Source: Providencia heimbachae ATCC 35613 (lineage in GTDB: Bacteria > Pseudomonadota > Gammaproteobacteria > Enterobacterales > Enterobacteriaceae). Taken from it: a DNA stretch of 64,000 nt. Location: positions 1 to 64,000 of the forward strand of contig NZ_LXEW01000038.1 of the NCBI RefSeq assembly GCF_001655055.1, given 5' to 3'. The notes under the pieces are model-generated. The model did no database searches, was not told the DNA's origin, and was given only the letters and a program-made list of their open reading frames with translations. This document shows positions 8,920 to 18,085 of this stretch, one piece after another; position 1 is the stretch's first letter, and every line of letters begins with the position of its first letter. Both the position numbers and the translations under genes were made by a program.

Positions 8920-9666
8920 ATGAAAAATTATCTGGATAAACTACCTGATGTGATTGATTCTGTTGCTACTAATCAATTTTATCCTAATTTATTAGGATGG
9001 TTATCTTCTTTTATTGCATTCGATAACGCCATTGTGTACGCCTTTGAAAAAGGGACTCCGCCCCGTTTTCTGTCAAAAGTAGAAAAAAATAATAGTGATA
9101 GTGTTAATCGCCTTTATCAGCGAGGTGCTTATCTTATGGATCCCTTTTATCAAGAAATTCAAAAGGGAGGCAGCTCAAAAGTATTAACGCTCAGAGAGCT
9201 TGCGCCAAAAGGTTTTTACCATACGGATTACTATTTGAATTTTTATCGAAAAACCGGTTGGTGTGACGAGGCAGGTTTATTACTTGAAATTTCATCCGGC
9301 AAGCAGTTAGGTATTTTTTTCGGTAATGAAGATCAGCCTTTTTTATCAGATAATAGCGCTCAAGCCCCACTAAAAGAGGCATTCGATATTATTCGTAGTA
9401 TGGCTAAGTTGCATAAAGAAGTTTCACCAAATTCAGTTTCAAACCATTACTTGAAAGCCGACATGCAGACTCGATTTGGCCTGACACCACGAGAATGTGA
9501 AGTTGTTGAATTAATTTTAGAAGGTAAAGGCTCGCCACAAATTGCAGAGTCACTGTTTATTAGCTTAGGGACAGTGAAAAACCATCGTAAAAATATCTAT
9601 CAGAAATTGGGTATTAATTCACAAGCAGAATTATTTAATTTACTGATGAACCGAATTAGACAATAG
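8920..9666 (+). CDS. LuxR-family transcriptional regulator
   Basis: 248-residue regulator with an N-terminal ligand-sensing region and a C-terminal GerE/LuxR HTH. The HTH spans about 183-245: LTPRECEVVELILEGKGS, then SLFISLGTVKNHRKNIYQKL. The N-terminal half has the aromatic-rich pattern of small-molecule sensors (FYHTDYYLNFYRKTGWCDE), but its ligand cannot be named. A GGGGGC purine-rich site precedes ATG 8920. It lies upstream of, and reads the same way as, the oxidase-cupin-aldehyde dehydrogenase genes, so it is the best candidate for their regulator. Confidence 0.85.
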   Translation: MKNYLDKLPDVIDSVATNQFYPNLLGWLSSFIAFDNAIVYAFEKGTPPRFLSKVEKNNSDSVNRLYQRGAYLMDPFYQEIQKGGSSKVLTLRELAPKGFYHTDYYLNFYRKTGWCDEAGLLLEISSGKQLGIFFGNEDQPFLSDNSAQAPLKEAFDIIRSMAKLHKEVSPNSVSNHYLKADMQTRFGLTPRECEVVELILEGKGSPQIAESLFISLGTVKNHRKNIYQKLGINSQAELFNLLMNRIRQ

Positions 9667-9926
9667 CTAAAATACTTCCACTGTTATCGGGCTACCCTTC
9701 CTGTTCTCTCGCCTTATTTCCTTATTCATTAATATATTAATTTTCTTTAATGCATTGATTTAAATTAGATAAATAAAAAATAATTATATTTTATTTATAA
9801 TGAAATACCGTGCCTGCATCACAAATGTTAACTTTATGTTTCGAATGTCCCTAAAGGGCTATGTAATTGTTAATGTAAGGTTAAGATAATCGAGGCTAAG
9901 GCAAGATATTAAATAGGCTATCCATT

Positions 9927-11228
9927 ATGAATAACCAAGTAGAATCATTAACTTATTACGCAGCCACTAAAAAATATGATCTACGATTTCCTACGTTAAA
10001 AGATGATCTTGATGTCGATGTTGTGATCATCGGTGGGGGATTTTCAGGGATCAATACGGCGCTTGAATTATGTGAGAAAGGCATAACCAATATCGCCATT
10101 CTAGAGGGGCGTCACCTTGGTTATGGCGGTACGGGACGTAATGGTGGACAAGTGATGGCAGGGATTGGTCATGACTTGGATGCGATAAAGAAACATGTTG
10201 GCGCAGAAGGTTTAGAAACGATTTTTAAACTCAGCAATATGGGGGCAGGGATCATGCGTGAACGTATTGCAAAGTACAACATTGATGCAGACTTTTGTCA
10301 CGGCTATGCCTATTTAGGCAGTAATAAGCGCCAAGAAAAAACATTGCGTAGCTGGCTTACTGATTTTAAATCCGTCGCTCCTGAAGAAGAAATTGAATTT
10401 TATACGGGGTCTGATCTCAAGCAAATTATTGGATCCGATGCTTATACCTGCGGGATCAAGCATATGGGCGGTGGGCATGTTCACTCCTTAAACCTTTTAT
10501 TAGGTGAAGCGAAGGCTGTTAGTGAGTACGGTGCGAAGATTTTTGAGAACAGCCAAGTGCTTAATGTGGAGTACGGCGATAGGGTGACGGTACGCACTGC
10601 GATGGGATCTGTTCGTGCCAAAAAAATGCTTTGGGCATGCGATTCTTTTCTTAATGGTCTTGAGCCAACTTTGTACCCAAAAACAATTAACACCTATGCT
10701 TATCAGTTGATGACGGAAGAGTTGTCCGACGAATTGATTGAGCGTATTAGTCCCATTCGTGGCGCATACAGTGATATTCGTCCGGTAATTGATTATTACC
10801 GTGTGACCAAAGAAAATCGGTTGCTATTCGGTAGTTCGACCCATTTTCTTGAGTACATTCCATCCGATCTTAAAGCATGGAATCGTCATTTGATGCTGAA
10901 AATTTTTCCATACTTAAAAGAGGTGAAAATTGAGCTCGCTTGGGGAGGACCGATGGCCTGTAGTGCGAATTTATTCCCTCAAATTGGTTCGTTACCGGGG
11001 CATAAAAATGTTTTCTATGTACAAGGCTATTCAGGATTCGGTGTGACACCAAGCCAGATTGTTTGCAAGGTGCTGGCAGAAGGTATGGTGGAAGGTTCAC
11101 ACCGTTATGACTTAATGAGCGCTATCCCTCATGCCAACATTATGGGCAAAGACAGCTTGCGTAATGTGATTGTCTCAATGGCCAAAATAATGCATCAAAC
11201 ATCAGGTTACTGGCAAGGTCGCCGCTAA
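9927..11228 (+). CDS. FAD-dependent amine/amino-acid oxidase (PuuB/OrdL-like, DAO family)
   Basis: 433-residue flavoprotein. The FAD-binding Rossmann motif VVIIGGGFSGINTALEL (about 32-48) is followed by GYGGTGRNGGQV (about 65-76), a signature shared with gamma-glutamylputrescine oxidase PuuB. The C-terminal FAD-contact segment YVQGYSGFGVTPSQIV is also present. Such enzymes oxidise a secondary or primary amine to an aldehyde or imine with release of peroxide. It is the first of three co-directional genes with a cupin and an aldehyde dehydrogenase, so an amine-to-acid pathway is likely. Gamma-glutamyl ligase and hydrolase (puuA, puuD) are absent here, so a true Puu pathway is not shown. Substrate unknown. 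Confidence 0.85.
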   Translation: MNNQVESLTYYAATKKYDLRFPTLKDDLDVDVVIIGGGFSGINTALELCEKGITNIAILEGRHLGYGGTGRNGGQVMAGIGHDLDAIKKHVGAEGLETIFKLSNMGAGIMRERIAKYNIDADFCHGYAYLGSNKRQEKTLRSWLTDFKSVAPEEEIEFYTGSDLKQIIGSDAYTCGIKHMGGGHVHSLNLLLGEAKAVSEYGAKIFENSQVLNVEYGDRVTVRTAMGSVRAKKMLWACDSFLNGLEPTLYPKTINTYAYQLMTEELSDELIERISPIRGAYSDIRPVIDYYRVTKENRLLFGSSTHFLEYIPSDLKAWNRHLMLKIFPYLKEVKIELAWGGPMACSANLFPQIGSLPGHKNVFYVQGYSGFGVTPSQIVCKVLAEGMVEGSHRYDLMSAIPHANIMGKDSLRNVIVSMAKIMHQTSGYWQGRR

Positions 11229-11277
11229 GTTAACACTATTTTAAGTCCGTTTTTTAATCGATTAAAAGGTAAAAATC

Positions 11278-11646
11278 ATGATCAATCCATTATTGTTAAA
11301 TAAACCACTTCCAGAATTATTGAATATTGGCAGCGTGACAAATTTAGGTTCTGTTGTTGTTGAAGGGGATCCGCAAGCCAGTGTTGCGATGATCCATGGT
11401 GAGCCAACAGATAATCTGACTTGTGGTATTTTTGCCTGTACTAAAGGTAAATTTAAAATGGTTTATCCGTTTGACGAAATGTCGACGGTCCATGAAGGGT
11501 CAGTGAAATTAACAGATGTTAAAACGGGCATCACTGTTGAGTACCATAAAGGTGATTCATGGTTTGCGGCTAAAGGCACCGAAGTATTATGGGAAATTAG
11601 TGTAGAACGTTTTGTTAAGCACTATCTAGCCTGTGTAAATGCCTAA
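11278..11646 (+). CDS. Small cupin protein (DUF861/cupin_3-like)
   Basis: 122-residue single-domain cupin. The motif-like segments GKFKMVYPFDEMSTVHEGSVKLTD and EYHKGDSWFAAKGTEVLWE fit the two cupin motifs of the DUF861 group, which includes EutQ-type and ureidoglycine aminohydrolase-like proteins. Metal-ligand histidines are sparse (His in TVHEG), so catalysis is uncertain. It sits 49 bp after the oxidase and 28 bp before the aldehyde dehydrogenase, hence probably in one operon. It may process or bind the unstable aldehyde or imine product. Confidence 0.75.
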   Translation: MINPLLLNKPLPELLNIGSVTNLGSVVVEGDPQASVAMIHGEPTDNLTCGIFACTKGKFKMVYPFDEMSTVHEGSVKLTDVKTGITVEYHKGDSWFAAKGTEVLWEISVERFVKHYLACVNA

Positions 11647-11674
11647 TTAATCCCTATTAAGTGGAGTGAAAACG

Positions 11675-13168
11675 ATGAGTGAGTTAACCCTATTGCCCGA
11701 AGTCAGCGAATTTTTAAAGCGCCAACATGGACATTTTATCGACGGTTTGCCTATCTCTGGCAAGGGAGAGACTTTTTTTAACGTCGTTAATCCAGCCACT
11801 GAACAGGTTATAGCGAAAGTCAAAGAAGGCACATTCGATGAGGTTGATGCAGCAATGCAAGCTGCACACACCGCATTTAAAGGCGTTTGGGCAAATACCA
11901 CACCGATGGAAAGAGGTAATTGCTTAAATCGCCTTGCCGATTTATTGGAAAAAAATTTAGAAGAGCTGGCTCAACTGGAAAGCTTATGTTCAGGGAAAAC
12001 CATCCAGCTTTCTCGTTTCTTAGAGGTTGGATCGGCGGCTCAATTTTTACGTTATTTTGCCGGTTGGTCGACCAAAATTAGCGGTGAAACGCTTAATGTT
12101 TCATTGCCATCGTTCAATGGTGAAAAATATTCAGCATTTACACAGCGAGAGCCTGTCGGTGTTGTTACCGGGATCATCCCTTGGAATTTTTCCATTATGA
12201 TCTCTATTTGGAAGTTGGCAGCTGCTTTAACTTGCGGTTGTACTATTGTTCTCAAACCGAGTGAGTTCACGCCACTGACGATGCTGCGAGTGGTTGAATT
12301 GGCTAAAGAAGCTGGCATTCCTGATGGTGTGATTAATATCATCAATGGGGGTGGACGTGAAGTAGGACCAGCGCTGATCCACCATCCGCTATGTTCTAAA
12401 GTGACATTTACAGGTTCGGTACCAACAGGGCTGGCAGTCGGGCGCTCGGCAATGGAAGGTAAGTTAACCCGTGTAACCTTAGAATTAGGTGGGAAAAATG
12501 GTGCGGCATTCTTAGCGGATCTTCCGGTTGAAAAAATTGTGAATGGCATTATTGAAGCGGGATATTTGAACCAAGGGCAAATTTGTGCCGCCGCTGAGCG
12601 TTTTTACATTCCATCGAAATTAATGGATGAGGTACTAGAGCAATTAAAAGCTCGTTTATCCGCTATCAAAATTGGCTCTCCCCTTGATGAAACAACGGAG
12701 ATGGGGCCGTTAGCAAATAAAGCGCACTATGAGAAAATTTTGGCTCTATTTGATAAAGCACGCGAAGATGGAAGCGAAATTATTTATGGTGGCACACCGA
12801 TTGCAGGTGCGGGCTATTTTGTTCCACCGACTATCATTCGTGCCAATAGTCCCGACGATATATTGATGAAAGAAGAGACCTTTGGTCCTGTAGGCACCTT
12901 CTTAGGTTACGATGACGAAGAAGAGTTGATTGCGCTAATGAATAGTACACCATTTGGTTTAGCGGCAAGTGTTTGGACCAATGATTTAAGTAAAGCCATG
13001 CGGATGATTTCGCGTATTGAAGCGGGAACCGTCTGGGTGAATATGCACACATTCCTCGACCCAGCAGTGCCATTTGGTGGTACTAAATCTTCAGGAATTG
13101 GGCGTGAATTTGGTAGTGCTTTTATCGAGTATTACACCGAACTAAAATCTGTCATGGTGCGTTATTAG
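11675..13168 (+). CDS. NAD(P)-dependent aldehyde dehydrogenase
   Basis: 497-residue ALDH-superfamily enzyme that oxidises an aldehyde to the acid. Landmarks: IIPWNFSIMISIWKLAAALTCGCTIVLKPSE (cofactor-binding segment near 157-187), FTGSVPTGLAVG, the general-base glutamate in LELGGKN (about 270), and the nucleophile in NQGQICAAAERF (Cys about 304). The ATG at 11675 has GGAG at 11663-11666; the in-frame GTG at 11666 lacks that spacing. It is the last gene of the oxidase-cupin-ALDH set, ended by the terminator at 13203. It is likely the second step after the flavin oxidase. PuuC-like by class, but substrate unproven. Confidence 0.88.
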   Translation: MSELTLLPEVSEFLKRQHGHFIDGLPISGKGETFFNVVNPATEQVIAKVKEGTFDEVDAAMQAAHTAFKGVWANTTPMERGNCLNRLADLLEKNLEELAQLESLCSGKTIQLSRFLEVGSAAQFLRYFAGWSTKISGETLNVSLPSFNGEKYSAFTQREPVGVVTGIIPWNFSIMISIWKLAAALTCGCTIVLKPSEFTPLTMLRVVELAKEAGIPDGVINIINGGGREVGPALIHHPLCSKVTFTGSVPTGLAVGRSAMEGKLTRVTLELGGKNGAAFLADLPVEKIVNGIIEAGYLNQGQICAAAERFYIPSKLMDEVLEQLKARLSAIKIGSPLDETTEMGPLANKAHYEKILALFDKAREDGSEIIYGGTPIAGAGYFVPPTIIRANSPDDILMKEETFGPVGTFLGYDDEEELIALMNSTPFGLAASVWTNDLSKAMRMISRIEAGTVWVNMHTFLDPAVPFGGTKSSGIGREFGSAFIEYYTELKSVMVRY

Positions 13169-13202
13169 TGGTTTAATTTCACTCTGTTCAATAATTATTT
13201 TC

Positions 13203-13226
13203 CCGGCCATCGAGCCGGTTTTTTTT
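13203..13226 (+). terminator. Rho-independent terminator after the aldehyde dehydrogenase
   Basis: CCGGC (13203-13207) pairs with GCCGG (13214-13218) around a 6-nt loop and is followed by eight T residues. It lies 35 bp downstream of the stop codon. Confidence 0.85.
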
Positions 13227-13386
13227 ATATTTTTTTTGAGGATAGGTGTTTGAATATCAATATACTGCTGTTGCTTATCAGCTTATCAAAACTCAAGCTA
13301 TACAATGTTCAAATCACTCAACTTGATACAGTTTCAAAAATTACAGGTATAATCTCACAAATTATTCAACTGGCTGAGAAACAACG

Positions 13387-13926
13387 ATGACAAAACTCAC
13401 CTTACAAGAACAGATGCTAAAAGCAGGGCTTGTGACCAGCAAAAAAATGGCTAAAGTCCAAAGAACAACTAAAAAATCCCGCGTTCAAGCTCGTGAGGCA
13501 AGAGAGGCGGTGGAAGAAAATAAAAAAACACAGCTTGAACGTGATAAACAGTTAAATGAACAGCAAAAACAAACGGCCTTAACTAAAGAGCACAAAGCTC
13601 AAGTAAAGCAGCTGATTGAAATGAATAGGATTGACCCTTCAAAAGGGGATATTGGTTTTAATTTCACAGATAATAATTTAATTAAAAAAGTTATTGTGGA
13701 TAAGGTAACCCAAGCTCAGCTGATTAGTGGCCGCTTAGCCATCGCTCGTTTGGTTATTGATAACAGTGATATGAGTGAATATGCGATTATTCCTTCAAGT
13801 GTCGCAGATAAAATTATGCAGCGGGATGCAAGCAGCATTGTATTAAATAATGCACTTAGTCAGGAAGAGCAAGACGAAGAAGATCCGTACGCTGACTTTA
13901 AAGTTCCTGATGATTTGATGTGGTAA
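13387..13926 (+). CDS. yaiL: DUF2058 protein YaiL
   Basis: 179-residue protein matching E. coli YaiL (DUF2058, annotated as nucleoprotein/polynucleotide-associated). The N-terminus LTLQEQMLKAGLV is the family hallmark. A strongly charged helical stretch (about 18-75, rich in K, R, E and Q) probably forms a coiled coil. A conserved C-terminal segment follows (FNFTDNNLIKKVIVD and YAIIPSSVADKI) and an acidic tail (EEQDEEDPYADF). Soluble, no signal. The molecular role is not established. A partial ERIC copy begins right after the stop codon. Confidence 0.88.
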   Translation: MTKLTLQEQMLKAGLVTSKKMAKVQRTTKKSRVQAREAREAVEENKKTQLERDKQLNEQQKQTALTKEHKAQVKQLIEMNRIDPSKGDIGFNFTDNNLIKKVIVDKVTQAQLISGRLAIARLVIDNSDMSEYAIIPSSVADKIMQRDASSIVLNNALSQEEQDEEDPYADFKVPDDLMW

Positions 13927-13928
13927 TT

Positions 13929-13993
13929 CATTAGTATGTGACTCGAGTAGCGAAGTGCTAGCCAACAATCCTGCGACTTGAAGTATGACAGTT
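13929..13993. repeat. ERIC element, right half only
   Basis: Carries the core ATTAGTATGTGACTCGAGTA and the right terminus CTTGAAGTATGAC of the ERIC unit but lacks the left half. It starts 3 bp after the yaiL stop and is followed at once by a full-length copy, so this is a tandem one-and-a-half unit arrangement. Confidence 0.8.
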
Positions 13994-13999
13994 ATTATA

Positions 14000-14127
14000 T
14001 ATACCCAAAATAATACATGATGCAGGTAGGCGGCAAGGGACGATAGCTCGAGGAGCATACATTAGTATGTGACTCGAATAGCGAAGTGCTAGCCAACAAC
14101 CCTGCAACTTGAAGTATGAAGGGTATA
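14000..14127. repeat. ERIC element, full length (128 bp)
   Basis: Begins TATACCCAAAATAAT and ends GAAGTATGAAGGGTATA, with the central imperfect palindrome GAGGAGCATACATTAGTATG. This matches the known ERIC/IRU consensus in length and order. Its right end lies 1 bp before the stop codon of the pseudouridine synthase on the minus strand. Confidence 0.9.
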
Positions 14128-14128
14128 C

Positions 14129-14827
14129 TCAGAATGGGCTGGCATTAAGGATACCCATTTCCTCCCCGCTAATAGGGTGGACAAAACGCAATTCACTGGC
14201 GTGTAGCATCAGCCGTGGCGTTTGTTCAGTACCTTGTTGCTGGCGGCCACCATATAGGTCACAGCCTAAAATAGGATGGCCTAATTGCTGACAGTGTATG
14301 CGAAGTTGATGAGTACGCCCAGTTTCTGGCGTTAGCTGTACCCGCGTCAATGGCAGCAATACCCCATCTTCCAATGTACGATAAAAGCGTTCTACGACTT
14401 GATAGCGGGATCGAGCCGGTTTACCGTGGATTGCACAAATCGACATCAGTGGGAATAATGCAGGGTCTTTGGCAATAGCGGCATCAATCACACCTTCATT
14501 TTCGTCTAGATGCCCACACAGCAGTGCACTGTATACTTTAGTGACGGTACGTTGGCTGAACTGTTGGCAGAGCGCAGCATTTATTGCCTTATTACGCGCA
14601 ATGACCATTAACCCTGAAGTCCCGAAATCTAAGCGGTGGACGAGAGTACATCCGGGAAATACTTGTACTAGCCGGTGATGTACTGAATCCAGATTTTGCG
14701 GGTTTTTTCCTGATAGACTGAGTAGCCCTGAGGGTTTATTGATAAGGACCAAATGATTGTCTTGATAGAGGATCTCTATTTTGTCATGACAGGGTGGGGC
14801 GATAAAATTATCAATAATCTGCGACAT
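14129..14827 (-). CDS. RluA-family pseudouridine synthase
   Basis: 232-residue RNA pseudouridine synthase. The catalytic aspartate lies in VHRLDFGTSGLMVIA (about 63-77). Other family blocks are ILYQDNHLVLINKPSGLLS at the N-terminus, the LTPETGRTHQLRIHCQQLGHPI segment, and LMLHASELRFVHP near the end. There is no N-terminal S4 domain, as in E. coli RluA (23S rRNA and tRNA-Phe). The gene neighbourhood differs from E. coli rluA, so the target RNA is left open. Monocistronic; an ERIC copy abuts its 3' end. Confidence 0.85.
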   Translation of the reverse strand: MSQIIDNFIAPPCHDKIEILYQDNHLVLINKPSGLLSLSGKNPQNLDSVHHRLVQVFPGCTLVHRLDFGTSGLMVIARNKAINAALCQQFSQRTVTKVYSALLCGHLDENEGVIDAAIAKDPALFPLMSICAIHGKPARSRYQVVERFYRTLEDGVLLPLTRVQLTPETGRTHQLRIHCQQLGHPILGCDLYGGRQQQGTEQTPRLMLHASELRFVHPISGEEMGILNASPF

Positions 14828-15001
14828 CAGGCTATCCGGGTGAAAAGTGGCAGTGAATGATAACGAATTTTAAGTTGCCTGGCGAGTTAGGCTACCCGAA
14901 TTGAACATCTGAGCTTAAACTAAAGACATAGTCTATGCAGGCATTGTGCTTTATACTGCGCGCTGCGAAAATACAGTAGATAAATAATTAAGTAGGCGAT
15001 A

Positions 15002-15490
15002 ATGGCGATGAATGGAACGATCACAACATGGTTTGACGATAAAGGTTTTGGATTTATCAAAGATGAAAACGGTGATAACCGTTATTTTCATGTGATTAAG
15101 GTTGCCAACCCTGAGCTGATTAAAAAAGATGCGACAGTGACTTTCGAACCCACGACAAATAACAAAGGGTTGTCAGCATTTGCGGTAAAAGTGGTGCCAG
15201 AAAGTAAATATATCTATATTGCAGGCGAACGCCTTAAACTTACATCGATCAAGTCTTATCTGGTTTATAGTGAAGAAGTCCCTGCGGATACCCGTATTGA
15301 TAAAGAAAATACGATACTCTCTGTGGGGACATTGATGAGCAGCATTAGGCCGAAATCAGCCACAGAACTGGGTGAAATGCGCTCGCTAAAAAAGCTGGCG
15401 GTGAATACGCTTCATGGAACAACATTAACCTTCACGGAAGATGAAATAGACATAGAAGCCGCAGTGAAACAGCTCAAAGGATTGAAATAA
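15002..15490 (+). CDS. Cold-shock-domain protein with extra C-terminal domain
   Basis: 162-residue cytosolic protein. Residues 1-65 form a CspA-type OB fold: GTITTWFDDKGFGFIKDENG carries the RNP1-like segment, and RYFHVIKV the RNP2-like one. The normal K-G-F-G-F-I core is intact, so single-strand RNA/DNA binding is likely. Residues 68-162 (from YIYIAGERLKLTSIKSYLVY onward) are not part of a cold-shock protein and I do not recognise them. They hold several beta-like segments and end in a charged helix (DEIDIEAAVKQLKGL). An ATG six bases downstream (15008) is an alternative start. Monocistronic. Confidence 0.75.
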   Translation: MAMNGTITTWFDDKGFGFIKDENGDNRYFHVIKVANPELIKKDATVTFEPTTNNKGLSAFAVKVVPESKYIYIAGERLKLTSIKSYLVYSEEVPADTRIDKENTILSVGTLMSSIRPKSATELGEMRSLKKLAVNTLHGTTLTFTEDEIDIEAAVKQLKGLK

Positions 15491-15521
15491 TTCAGGCTTA
15501 CTTTACTTTGAGCATAAGCAG

Positions 15522-16193
15522 CTACAATAAATTATCTTGATGAATAATAAAGCCCGATGAAACCAGCTCTGTGCGATTAGCGACATTCGCCTTAGTGAAG
15601 ATATTCCGTAGGTGCGTTTTCACCGTAGAAAGCGATACGCCGAGTAATAGCGCAATTCTTTTATTACTCGCCCCTTCCCGAACCAAATGAATGATTTGTT
15701 GTTCTTTTGGCGTATAAGAAACTAATGAATCCGGTAGCACATCAAAGGTCATAAGCTCTGCGACGGGAAGAATTGCGTTTAAGCGCATGACTTCCTGTTG
15801 TGTGAAAGGGCTATCCCGTAAAACCGAAATCCCTGCAATAATCTTATTCTTTCGACGAATAAAAATTTCTGCCATATCCGTCATATTATTTGGCTGCATA
15901 AAATCATAAAAAAATGCCTGATTATGCTGCTTCATTTCTGTTGCCATTCTCACTAACCGTAAATCCTCCCCTCGAAAATTATCAGGATGTAGGGGATCGA
16001 GCTGATAAAAGTACTTCATATAGTCTTGATGCATTCGAGAAGGTACGCCATAAAGGACATGGTTATCCGGCTGCCAATGATCATTAACAAGATAATAAAC
16101 TGAAGCCGAAATAGGAATAATGTGAGAGATAGTTTTCAGACAACAGTCAATCAGCGTTTTTTGATGATGGTTAAATGGAGGAGTATTCATCAT
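15522..16193 (-). CDS. LuxR-family transcriptional regulator
   Basis: 223-residue regulator with a C-terminal LuxR HTH (about 158-220; YTPKEQQIIHLVREGASNKR, then GVSLSTVKTHLRNIFTKANV) and an N-terminal sensor-like domain of about 150 residues rich in aromatics (YMKYFYQLDPLHPDNF). The ligand is unknown. It is convergent with the cold-shock gene and divergent from the APC permease gene pair at 16592-18665 across a 398-bp gap, so control of that transporter is plausible. Confidence 0.82.
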   Translation of the reverse strand: MMNTPPFNHHQKTLIDCCLKTISHIIPISASVYYLVNDHWQPDNHVLYGVPSRMHQDYMKYFYQLDPLHPDNFRGEDLRLVRMATEMKQHNQAFFYDFMQPNNMTDMAEIFIRRKNKIIAGISVLRDSPFTQQEVMRLNAILPVAELMTFDVLPDSLVSYTPKEQQIIHLVREGASNKRIALLLGVSLSTVKTHLRNIFTKANVANRTELVSSGFIIHQDNLL

Positions 16194-16591
16194 GTTACCT
16201 TTGTTGTCAGTTATATGATTATCATCCTACTTATTCATCGCAACATAAAATAAACATATTGATAACGTGAGCTCGATAACAGTATTTGAAACTCATAATT
16301 TTAACGCTGGGATGGTTTATTTAGCTTTGGGTATATTTTGCTGTTTAATTATTAATATATTAATAAAGTATTTTTTTGTTATTTGTTGATATTTAATCAG
16401 TTATTTTTATTTTCATCTGTTGGATGAGTACTTTTAGCTTTTATTTCGTCACTCTCCCCTCTCTCTGGGTATCGTCCTTTAGAACGATAGCGACATGTTT
16501 ATGCTTATTTCTATAGTGAGAAAACAGCTTCTGTATTTTTACAAAAAATTCACAATCAAGGCTGTGCTCTGAGAATATAGAGGGAAGCAAA
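16194..16591. other. Divergent regulatory gap (luxR-type gene / APC permease)
   Basis: 398 bp, AT-rich. A TATCGT (16470-16475) / ACGATA (16484-16489) inverted repeat lies about 100 bp upstream of the permease start and is the only dyad I noticed. No ORF with a ribosome binding site and no ERIC copy is present. Confidence 0.5.
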
Positions 16592-18085
16592 ATGAACATG
16601 TCATCCAGATTATCGTCACATATTGAACAAGGTAAGGTTGGCTTTCCAACCACATTGGCAAGTTCTGTCGGTGTGATTATGGCGAGCCCAGTTATTTTAA
16701 CGGTTACTAGCGGTTTTGGTATTGGCGGTGACACTTTTGCTTTGGCCGTGTTACTGAGTTTTATCATGATGCAGGCTCAGCTAACGACATTCTCAGAGGC
16801 TGCGGCAATATTGCCAACATCAGGCTCTGTATATGATTATATTTCCTGTGGAATGGGGCGATTCTGGGCGATCACCGGCGCTCTTTCTGCTTATCTTATT
16901 GTGCATGTTTTTGCCGGAACGGCAGAAACAATTTTATCGGGCATTATGGCATTAGTGAATTTTGAAAGCCTGAACACAGTACTGGAAACCAATAATTCCT
17001 CTTGGATGGTCGGTGTTGGGTTGGTTATTGCATTTGGTTTACTGAATGCTTTTGGTATTGAAGCTTTCGGTAAAGTTGAAGTTGTGTTGACCTTCGCAAT
17101 GTGGAGCACTTTGGTGATTTTTAGCTTATGCGGACTATTAATGCCATTCCATGTTTCTGTTGATGGCTGGTTTGGTGAAGCATTGAATCTTTCAGACCCC
17201 ACGCTTGTACTCAGTTTTATTGGTATGGCGATGTTTATGTTTGTGGGCTGTGAATTAGTTACACCAATGGCGCCTGAAATTAAAAATTCAGCCAAGGTGA
17301 TCCCTCGAGCGATGATGGTAGGGTTATTTGGTGTGGCAACCTGTATGTTTTTATTTGGCGCGGCACTTACCAACCAAGTCGAAAATGTCATTGTGGATCC
17401 ACAGAGCCAAACCAGCTTACTTGAAACACCAATGGCAATACCTGCCTTTGCTGGGCAAGTTATGGGCGATTTTGGTAAATATTGGATTGGTGTTGCATTG
17501 TTATTAGCGGGAGGCGCGACAATTAATACTTTGATGGCGGCAGTTCCGCGTATTTTATACGGTATGGCACTTGATGGAGCATTACCGCGTGTATTTGCTT
17601 ACCTACACCCCCGTTTTAAAACACCTGTATTTGGTATTTTAGTGGCCGTGATGATCCCTTGTTTACATGCATTTGCTATCCAAGGTGACCTTGAACGTAT
17701 CATCCCATTAGTATTAGCTGCAGTTTGTTCATGGGGAACCGCATATCTTTTAGTCACCATTTCAGTGGTTTTATTGCGCATTCGTCGCCCTGATTTACAT
17801 CGCGCATACCGCTCTCCTTTCTTCCCTATACCGCAAATTATTTCGAGTGTTGGTATTATTGTCGCCATTGTTTATATCACGCCGCCGGGGATGGATAAGT
17901 CCGAGGTTTATGTGCCTTTCGCCATTATGTTAGGTTTGACGGCGAGCTATGCGCTCGTGTGGACGGTGTTTGTACAGAAAGTAAATCCATTTAAACCTGT
18001 TGATGTTGAACTAGTTTTATCTAATACCTTTTCGAAAGAAGCGTTAGAGGAGGTACAACTTGAACCATTACGCAACCTCGCCTAA
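16592..18085 (+). CDS. APC-family amino acid/amine permease
   Basis: 497-residue inner-membrane transporter of the amino acid-polyamine-organocation superfamily with about twelve hydrophobic segments. The first helix carries the unwound substrate-binding stretch (GVIMASPVILTVTSGFGIGGDTF, about 26-48). The predicted cytoplasmic loop after helix 8 keeps a VPRILYGMALDGALPRVFAYLHP motif (about 318-340), typical of APC carriers. The last 26 bases overlap the next gene. The substrate is not readable; pairing with a DUF3156-like partner and a LuxR regulator suggests an amino acid or amine. Confidence 0.88.
   Translation: MNMSSRLSSHIEQGKVGFPTTLASSVGVIMASPVILTVTSGFGIGGDTFALAVLLSFIMMQAQLTTFSEAAAILPTSGSVYDYISCGMGRFWAITGALSAYLIVHVFAGTAETILSGIMALVNFESLNTVLETNNSSWMVGVGLVIAFGLLNAFGIEAFGKVEVVLTFAMWSTLVIFSLCGLLMPFHVSVDGWFGEALNLSDPTLVLSFIGMAMFMFVGCELVTPMAPEIKNSAKVIPRAMMVGLFGVATCMFLFGAALTNQVENVIVDPQSQTSLLETPMAIPAFAGQVMGDFGKYWIGVALLLAGGATINTLMAAVPRILYGMALDGALPRVFAYLHPRFKTPVFGILVAVMIPCLHAFAIQGDLERIIPLVLAAVCSWGTAYLLVTISVVLLRIRRPDLHRAYRSPFFPIPQIISSVGIIVAIVYITPPGMDKSEVYVPFAIMLGLTASYALVWTVFVQKVNPFKPVDVELVLSNTFSKEALEEVQLEPLRNLA

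Noticed and set aside
11647-11901. Minus-strand open frame over the start of the aldehyde dehydrogenase
   Set aside because: It is the reverse-strand shadow of the strongly supported ALDH gene.
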